Assembly: GCA_900751815.1 (NCBI GenBank)
Contig: CAADST010000173.1
Span: forward strand, 1-5,823
DNA length: 5,823 nucleotides
From: Bacilli bacterium
GTDB taxonomy: Bacteria > Bacillota_I > Bacilli_A > RF39 > UBA660
Direction of reading: 5' to 3'
Shown: in pieces, positions 1 to 4,965 of the stretch
Numbering within the stretch: the stretch's first letter is position 1
How the letters are laid out: each line of letters begins with the position of its first letter
Program-made: the position numbers and the translations under genes
The notes under the pieces: model-generated
Database searches by the model: none
Told to the model about the DNA's origin: nothing
The model's input: only the letters and a program-made list of their open reading frames with translations

Positions 1-789
1 AAGCGATAGATGCCGTTCTAATTCTTCAATTGTTAAATTAGAGGTAAAAAATGTTGTTAATTTATTATTCATCCGATATTGTAAAATTGTTCCCAGGATT
101 TCATCTCTACCCCACACTGTAACATTTTCCGCTCCAATATCATCGATTAGTAAGATATCAACATTTTGTAAGTAATTTAATTTATCTTCCACTAAACTAA
201 AGTCTTCTTTCATATTACGAAGTAATTCTGGAAAATAAACTATTTCCGTATTAGCATGTTTTTTTATTTCAAGTTCATTAAATAAAGCAGCGATAAGGTA
301 AGTTTTACCACTACCAAATGAACCATGTAAGTATAAACCTTTTAGGGTATTAACGGGTTCATATTTATCATAAAACTCTTTTAACCATTTTATAGCTTTT
401 AATCTTTTTTTATCACTTAAATCAATATCTTTCATTCGAGCATTTTTAAGTTCATTTAAAGTAGCTTTTTTCTCTTCTTCTTTTTGCATTAATTCTTTTT
501 GATATTTACATGGCATATAAATAAATTTAAGAGTGTCATTATCTAGCGAAGGATATAAGACATTACCTTCTAGCTTATTTTTGCACATAAATAGTCCTTT
601 ACAATTACTACAATTAGCAAGTTCATTTACTGTATCCATTAGTTCAGAATTATGTTTTTTAGTTAATTCTTTATTTAATTTAAGTCTTTTAACTAATTTA
701 CAAAATTCGGGATTTTTTAATGATTCTTGTAAATTTTTTTCTAATTCTCTTTCTACTTTTTCATTTAATGTTAAATTCATTTTTTCCAT
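1..789 (-). CDS. dnaI: Primosomal helicase loader DnaI, C-terminus beyond window edge
   Basis: AAA+ ATPase that, in Bacillota, delivers the replicative helicase to DNA together with DnaB and DnaD. Read from the ATG at 789, 263 codons are visible with no stop before base 1; B. subtilis DnaI is about 311 aa, so roughly 45-50 residues are missing because of the window edge, not a mutation. Visible parts: an N-terminal helical and cysteine-bearing helicase-interaction domain (C60, C63, C69, C94), a charged linker around residues 100-130, Walker A GSFGSGKT (157-163 region), Walker B ILLIDDIG (212-219), and a sensor-1-like FFTSN (247-251) followed by the typical TIEELERHLS. In B. subtilis the zinc is held by Cys, Cys, His and Cys; here the His position appears to be Tyr79 while C69 is additional, so the ligand set may differ. 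The start is supported by GAGGAG 8 nt upstream and by the TAATG overlap with dnaB, suggesting translational coupling. Identity is firm from motifs plus the dnaB neighbour. Confidence 0.95.
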   Translation of the reverse strand, partial: MEKMNLTLNEKVERELEKNLQESLKNPEFCKLVKRLKLNKELTKKHNSELMDTVNELANCSNCKGLFMCKNKLEGNVLYPSLDNDTLKFIYMPCKYQKELMQKEEEKKATLNELKNARMKDIDLSDKKRLKAIKWLKEFYDKYEPVNTLKGLYLHGSFGSGKTYLIAALFNELEIKKHANTEIVYFPELLRNMKEDFSLVEDKLNYLQNVDILLIDDIGAENVTVWGRDEILGTILQYRMNNKLTTFFTSNLTIEELERHLSL

Positions 790-803
790 TATTTAAACTC
801 CTC
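787..803 (-). promoter_or_regulatory. dnaB/dnaI TAATG junction with Shine-Dalgarno
   Basis: On the minus strand GAGGAG (complement of 798-803) lies 8 nt before the dnaI ATG (787-789). The last base of the dnaB TAA stop (789-791) is the first base of that ATG. The site fixes the dnaI start and suggests that terminating ribosomes re-initiate on dnaI, keeping the two loader proteins in proportion. The coupling is inferred; the overlap is read directly. Confidence 0.8.
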
Positions 804-2057
804 AAATAAAGTTTCTAATTCTTTTTGTTCTTCTGCTGATAATTCTTCTTTTTCATTTTTTGTATTAAACCAAACAGGTTCTTTATTACTTGTAACTTTA
901 TTATCCATTTTCTTACTCATTCGTTTATTTTCTTTTTCGGCGAAATCCATAGCTTCACCAGCAGTTTTAAGGCCTGCCCGTTTCCATTGTCCCGCGATAG
1001 TTTCAATGTATGCTTGCGATAAGCGATTATTGTTTTTCCTTAGAACATAATCTAGTAAAACATTTACTACTGCTGGGGGCATTTCTAAATCAATTACGAG
1101 TGTCTCAATTATTTTAATATCCCTATTAGTAGGTTTTACTCCTTTATATTTTTTTCTTAAGAAATCAACAGGATTGATATTTTCAAACATTTGAATAATT
1201 TTACCGCGCATGGAATTATCTCCTGCTGGGGTTTTTAAGTATTCTGGTTGCGTTCTATAAATAAGAGTTGGCAATGCCCCACTATGAAATTGATACATTT
1301 TTCTGGCAGCAAGTCGTAGATTATTTTTATCAATCATCCCATATTCATTTAGAACACTACGAATTAATTCCACCATTTTTAAAGAATCAATATTATATAG
1401 AAATGCTAATTCATTAATTAATTCTTTAGTCTTTTTATTAAAAGCTTTTTCATTAATAATGCCTTTAGGGATACTTGATGCAATTAAATCAAAATCAACT
1501 TGATCAGTACAATCTATATTACCAATACTCCGCTCTACACTTTCAAAGTATGGTAAATCTGAACAACTTGTATAAACTTCATTTATTTTTTTGGATATAT
1601 CTAAATAATCTTTAGTATCTATTTTTAATTTTTGATAAACTTTTTTTAAATAATCATACTCACTAGCTCCGATGTTATTATATAAAACAATATTTAAAAT
1701 TGGATGATTGAAAAATTCAATTGGGGATAATGGGGAATATAATTCATAGATGTAATTGTTAATATCACCACTTTTAAAGTATGTTTTAAGTAGACCTACG
1801 GCCTCTAAAGATTCACGAGCTTCCTTTAATGTTTTTAGAGGACACTTTAAAATACTCATCAAATGATGATGATTAAGGTCTCTAGATATTTGTTTGTTTT
1901 CTTCTAAATCATTCCATAAAGTTAGATATAAACTTATTGCTAAATGACCGATGATTGGTTCATAAAATGTTGTAAGTATTTTACGATCAAAATCCGTCAG
2001 AATAGTTTTATTATAAATTACATATCTATCTGCTGGTAATAATGTAATCGTGTCCAT
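789..2057 (-). CDS. dnaB: Replication initiation / membrane attachment protein DnaB (Bacillota type)
   Basis: This is the Bacillota helicase-loading DnaB, not the replicative helicase that carries the same name in E. coli. It acts after DnaA and DnaD at oriC and in PriA-dependent restart, helping DnaI place the helicase. The 422 aa compare with about 470 aa in B. subtilis. The N-terminal region (about 22-50) holds the winged-helix block DRKILTTFYEPIIGHLA followed by LYLTLW, close to the B. subtilis pattern. The C-terminal DnaD-like domain (about 285-375) contains the YxxxIxxxW signature as Y350, I354 and W358, which in this family contributes to ssDNA binding. A Lys/Glu-rich tail follows (377-422). 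The start is supported by GGGAGG (complement of 2063-2068) 5 nt upstream. It lies 11 nt after the acetyltransferase gene and overlaps dnaI by 1 nt. In many Bacillota the gene before dnaB is nrdR; here it is a GNAT gene. The shorter length is probably linker loss. Confidence 0.93.
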   Translation of the reverse strand: MDTITLLPADRYVIYNKTILTDFDRKILTTFYEPIIGHLAISLYLTLWNDLEENKQISRDLNHHHLMSILKCPLKTLKEARESLEAVGLLKTYFKSGDINNYIYELYSPLSPIEFFNHPILNIVLYNNIGASEYDYLKKVYQKLKIDTKDYLDISKKINEVYTSCSDLPYFESVERSIGNIDCTDQVDFDLIASSIPKGIINEKAFNKKTKELINELAFLYNIDSLKMVELIRSVLNEYGMIDKNNLRLAARKMYQFHSGALPTLIYRTQPEYLKTPAGDNSMRGKIIQMFENINPVDFLRKKYKGVKPTNRDIKIIETLVIDLEMPPAVVNVLLDYVLRKNNNRLSQAYIETIAGQWKRAGLKTAGEAMDFAEKENKRMSKKMDNKVTSNKEPVWFNTKNEKEELSAEEQKELETLFEEFK

Positions 2058-2068
2058 AATAACCTCCC

Positions 2069-2503
2069 TTATATTTCTATTCTAAGTGTTTCCTTAAATT
2101 TTTGAAATCCCAATTTTTTATATAGTTTTTTTGCTAGTTCATTTTTATCCATTACACTTATTTCAATTAATTTAACTAACTTTTCATCCTTTAGCCAATT
2201 AATTGCTAACTCAATTAATTTTGTAGCAATACCTAATCCTCTATATTCTTCTTCTATGTATAAAGCATCTAAAATGCCAATTGATTCATTATTAACATAA
2301 CAATAAATATAACCCACAATTTTATTATTTTCTTCACAAACAAAAGCATGAGTATTATTATTAATAAGTAAAGTTTGATATAAACCATTAATTTTTCCTA
2401 TGTTAATGTATTTATCATAATTTATTTTTTCATCCTCAACTAACTTAGTTAATAAATTATCAAGTTGCAAAGAGTCATTTAAATTAGCACTTCTAAAATT
2501 CAT
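2069..2503 (-). CDS. GNAT-family N-acetyltransferase, substrate unknown
   Basis: A 144-aa stand-alone GNAT domain that would transfer an acetyl group from acetyl-CoA to an amine on a small molecule or protein; the acceptor cannot be told from sequence. The N-terminus (MNFRSANLND) is the usual first beta strand and helix. Residues 60-70 (NKIVGYIYCYV) form the strand that typically reads as VGY or VG. Motif A is at about 79-104: ALYIEEEYRGLGIA with R88, G89, G91 and A93 as the pyrophosphate-binding loop, then a long helix. Motif B is NELAKKLYKKLGF (121-133), the characteristic N..A...Y...GF end. The start is set by GGAGG (complement of 2511-2515) 7 nt upstream; that SD lies in the last codons of the preceding gene, whose TAA is 2 nt from this ATG, so the pair is very probably coupled. 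The tail after GF is short. Nothing ties its chemistry to replication beyond the operon position. Confidence 0.85.
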   Translation of the reverse strand: MNFRSANLNDSLQLDNLLTKLVEDEKINYDKYINIGKINGLYQTLLINNNTHAFVCEENNKIVGYIYCYVNNESIGILDALYIEEEYRGLGIATKLIELAINWLKDEKLVKLIEISVMDKNELAKKLYKKLGFQKFKETLRIEI

Positions 2504-2505
2504 TT

Positions 2506-3111
2506 TTATACCTCCAAAGAATTGGCTATAAAATCTATTATATCACTTTCATCTTCTTGGGGACTTATTTTATCTTCTTCAGTCATATCTGTAAAATATT
2601 TATTTAATTTCTTATTAATTGATATGGAATTTAGAGGATATCCTATATCTCTTTTTTCGGTTGGATTACTCACTAAATAAAAATCACTTTTACTCCAAGT
2701 ATGAGTATATTCTCGTGTTTTATTAATTATAGCAATACCATAGACCCAACGAGCAGTAATTTTACCATTAACCCCATAATTATTAACTAAACTAATATAA
2801 TGTTTAATCATCTCTTCATCAGTAAGTCTCTTACCCCCTATTCTTCTAACATTAGTTCCTGGTTGTAGTTTATCAGGAACACCTTCTAAAAATAAATTAT
2901 CATCCATAGCCATAATCGGAATATCTACTAGGTGTTGGTATACTCTAGCTTTAATTAAAGCATTATCGATAGCAGATGCACCATGTTCTTCAACATCAAT
3001 ATTTAAATTTAAATCATCTAAAGATAGTAATTCAATACCTTTTTTTAGTAGTCCTTCATAAAATCGATTTATTTTACTTTGATTAGTTGTTGCAAATAAT
3101 AATTTTTTCAT
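2506..3111 (-). CDS. Divergent Ham1/RdgB-like non-canonical NTP pyrophosphatase
   Basis: Typical family members hydrolyse (d)ITP and XTP to the monophosphate plus pyrophosphate, keeping deaminated purines out of DNA and RNA. This 201-aa protein has the usual length (about 195-205) and keeps most of the phosphate- and metal-handling framework: the N-terminal ATTNQSK (7-13, N10 and K13), E42-x-G44 followed by N50-A51-x-x-K54-A55, the acidic pair D70-D71, and PG at 84-85. The parts that normally recognise the base are changed. The family GFGYDPIF stretch aligns with GYPLNSISI (157-165), and the C-terminal KISHR is KISPQ (181-185), lacking His-Arg. SGL after the Asp pair is NLF. Substrate preference may therefore differ from RdgB. 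It is the first gene of the minus-strand unit, with AGAGGT about 9-10 nt before the ATG and a promoter just upstream. Family membership is well supported; a pure dITPase role is less so. Confidence 0.82.
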   Translation of the reverse strand: MKKLLFATTNQSKINRFYEGLLKKGIELLSLDDLNLNIDVEEHGASAIDNALIKARVYQHLVDIPIMAMDDNLFLEGVPDKLQPGTNVRRIGGKRLTDEEMIKHYISLVNNYGVNGKITARWVYGIAIINKTREYTHTWSKSDFYLVSNPTEKRDIGYPLNSISINKKLNKYFTDMTEEDKISPQEDESDIIDFIANSLEV

Positions 3112-3134
3112 AATAGCAGTACCTCTTAATGAAA

Positions 3135-3163
3135 ATTATATAACATTTTTAGCATTTAAGCAA
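3135..3163 (-). promoter_or_regulatory. Sigma-A-like promoter of the ham1-GNAT-dnaB-dnaI unit
   Basis: Reading the minus strand, TTGCTT (complement of 3158-3163) is followed after exactly 17 nt by a perfect TATAAT (complement of 3135-3140). Transcription would begin near 3128, giving a leader of about 18 nt that starts with the AGAGGT ribosome binding site (complement of 3121-3126). The -10 is a full consensus match; the -35 matches only its TTG. In an AT-rich intergenic region a chance -10 is possible, but its location and spacing are appropriate. Confidence 0.6.
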
Positions 3164-3196
3164 TCATCAGTAATATTTAGTTTTGAGTTTCATAAT
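3148..3196 (+). promoter_or_regulatory. Possible promoter region of the carboxypeptidase gene
   Basis: The plus-strand gene must be transcribed from this divergent spacer, but no strong promoter stands out. Two weak options are visible. TTTAGC (3148-3153) with TAATAT (3171-3176) at 17 nt spacing would leave a leader of about 30 nt. CATAAT (3191-3196), a 5/6 match to the -10, has no convincing -35 and would place the start almost on the SD. The first option overlaps the -35 region of the opposing promoter, so the two promoters could compete. Confidence 0.3.
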
Positions 3197-3214
3197 AATT
3201 ATTAAGGTGTTGGT

Positions 3215-4381
3215 ATGAAAAGAATATGTTTAATTTTACTTTGTATAAGTTTATTTTTGCATCAGGGAATGGTTGTAAAAGCCGAGGAAGATTTAACTCC
3301 AACTGCTAAGAGTGCAATATTAATAGATTATGCAACTGGTGAAGTATTATATGAAAAAAATGCCGATGAAAGACTTGCTCCGGCATCAATGACCAAAATC
3401 GGTAGTATGTTACTTATTATGGAAGCAATAGATAGTGGTAAGTTATCACTTGATGATGAAGTAACTATATCTGAAGAAGCCGCTTCAATGGGTGGTTCAC
3501 AAATATTTTTAGAAGCTGGGGAAGTATATACAGTTCATGATTTATTAAAGGGGGTTGCTATTGCTTCTGGTAATGATGCTGTCGTAGCTCTTGCTGAAAA
3601 ACTAGCTGGTTCGCAAGGAGCTTTTGTTGATATGATGAATAAAAGATTTAAAGAACTTGGGGCGAATAACACAAATTTTGTGAATGCCCATGGGCTTGAT
3701 AGCGAAGGACACTATTCTACTGCTCGGGATATGGCAACTATTGCTAGAGAATTACTTAAACATGAAAAAATATTAGAATATACCAGTATTTATGAAGAAT
3801 ATTTAGAGAAAAATGATGGCACTAAAACTTGGCTTGTTAATACAAATAAACTGGTTAGATTTTATGACGGGGTCGATGGTCTTAAAACAGGATTTACAGA
3901 AACTGCCGGTTATTGTTTAACGGCAACTGCTAAAAAAGATGATTTCAGGCTTATTTCAGTTGTTATGGGTGAAGATAGTACCGAAAATAGAAGCAGTGAT
4001 ACTGTTAAGTTATTAAACTATGGCTTTAATACTTATAAAATTAATACTATTAAAACTAAAGATGAAGTTTTAGGTAAAGTGCGAGTTGAGCGTGGTAAAG
4101 AAAATTTTGCCGAGATTGTGTTACTAGAAGATGCGACAGAACTTCTTAAAAATACGGAAGATGTTAGTAATTATGAATTTAATTTAAAAGTGGATACTAT
4201 TAAAGCACCAGTTAAGCCCGGGGATATCGTTGGTTCAGCCGAGATTATTGATAATGATGGCAATATTATTGATGAAGTTGATGTAACCGTAAAAAAAGAA
4301 ATAAAAAAAGCTGGTTTACTTGATTATATGCTAAGAAATATTCAAATGTTTGCTAGAGGAAAAGATATATTAAAGCAATAA
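3215..4381 (+). CDS. D-alanyl-D-alanine carboxypeptidase (PBP5/DacF-like)
   Basis: A low-molecular-mass penicillin-binding protein that removes the terminal D-Ala from peptidoglycan pentapeptides outside the membrane, limiting cross-linking. Residues 1-23 are a Sec signal peptide (MKR, hydrophobic core ICLILLCISLFL, VKA before EE, likely signal peptidase I site). The peptidase S11 triad is intact: SMTK with catalytic S58 and K61, SGN at 118-120, and KTG at 224-226; HGLD (159-162) and the STARDMA helix (168-174) are typical. A PBP5 C-terminal beta domain spans about 275-362. The last 20 or so residues (LLDYMLRNIQMFARGK) can form an amphipathic helix of the kind that anchors PBP5 to the membrane face. 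The 388-aa length is very close to B. subtilis DacF, but dacA/dacF orthology cannot be settled by eye. The start is supported by AAGGTG at 3204-3209. It is transcribed alone, divergent from the dnaB unit, and ends directly on a terminator. Confidence 0.93.
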   Translation: MKRICLILLCISLFLHQGMVVKAEEDLTPTAKSAILIDYATGEVLYEKNADERLAPASMTKIGSMLLIMEAIDSGKLSLDDEVTISEEAASMGGSQIFLEAGEVYTVHDLLKGVAIASGNDAVVALAEKLAGSQGAFVDMMNKRFKELGANNTNFVNAHGLDSEGHYSTARDMATIARELLKHEKILEYTSIYEEYLEKNDGTKTWLVNTNKLVRFYDGVDGLKTGFTETAGYCLTATAKKDDFRLISVVMGEDSTENRSSDTVKLLNYGFNTYKINTIKTKDEVLGKVRVERGKENFAEIVLLEDATELLKNTEDVSNYEFNLKVDTIKAPVKPGDIVGSAEIIDNDGNIIDEVDVTVKKEIKKAGLLDYMLRNIQMFARGKDILKQ

Positions 4382-4402
4382 AAAAGCCTTAAGGGCTTTT
4401 TT
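4380..4402. terminator. Bidirectional intrinsic terminator
   Basis: A perfect 9-bp inverted repeat, A6-GCC (4380-4388) and GGC-T6 (4394-4402), encloses a 5-nt loop (TTAAG). Because the stem itself begins with six A and ends with six T, each strand presents a GC-core hairpin followed by a T-tract. It begins inside the stop codon of the carboxypeptidase gene and lies 11 nt beyond the stop of the convergent minus-strand gene, so it probably serves both. Confidence 0.9.
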
Positions 4403-4413
4403 ATTAATTCTAA

Positions 4414-4965
4414 TTATTTTACACCTGAACTTCCGAAACCACCACCGCGATTTCTTCCTAAAGTTCTAATCATTCCTTGTTCTAGTTCTTCAAACTCAAT
4501 TTTTTCATATTTGTTTAAAACAATTTGTGCTATTCTATCTCCTTGTCTTATAACATAAATACCATTTTTATATTTTTCATCAATAGTATATTTAGTTTCA
4601 TCATCTGTATTATCCGAAATATTTGTTACAATAACACCTAATTCATCTCGGTATCCACTATCTATTGTTCTTGGACTATTAGCAATTCGCAAATTTGTTT
4701 TAGCAGATAAGCCACTTCTTGGTCTAATTTGAATTTCATAACCTTCAGGTATTGCCATTTTTAAACCAGTTGGAATGATTTTAGTTTCCCCTGGCATAAG
4801 AACTGTTTCTTCGGCTGCTCTTATGTCCATACCAGCATCACCTTCATTAGCATAAGTTGGCAATTCCATATTAGGACGACATCTTTCAACATAAACTTTT
4901 TTAGCTAAAAATAATTCCCTTTTTAATTCTTCTAATAATTCTCTTCTTTCTTCTTCTGTTAACAT
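4414..4965 (-). other. dut: Domain / possible separate product: dUTP diphosphatase
   Basis: Residues 283-465 form a complete trimeric-type dUTPase, which hydrolyses dUTP to dUMP and pyrophosphate. After an acidic/basic helix (MLTEEERRELLEELKREL) come motif I EGDAGMDI (323-330), motif II RPRSGLSAK (363-371), motif III TIDSGYRDE (382-390, catalytic D384 and substrate-stacking Y387), motif IV RQGDRIAQIVL (422-432) and motif V RNRGGGFGSSG (453-463). The Gly that usually precedes TID is R381. Length from M283 is 183 aa, ordinary for a dUTPase with an N-terminal helix. Because a canonical SD precedes M283, a free dUTPase starting at 4965 may be made alongside the fusion. Confidence 0.88.

Noticed and set aside
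1..789. dnaI as a truncated pseudogene
   Set aside because: The frame is intact and motif-complete up to base 1; the missing end is simply cut by the window.
533..796. Plus-strand 87-codon open frame
   Set aside because: It lies wholly antisense to the well-supported dnaI coding sequence. Its Ser/Leu/Phe-rich translation is what the complement of Lys/Glu-rich AT-rich codons gives, and no convincing domain is visible.
3112..3214. Riboswitch or small RNA in the divergent spacer
   Set aside because: Only 103 bp, very AT-rich, with no stable GC-bearing hairpin; promoters and ribosome binding sites account for it.
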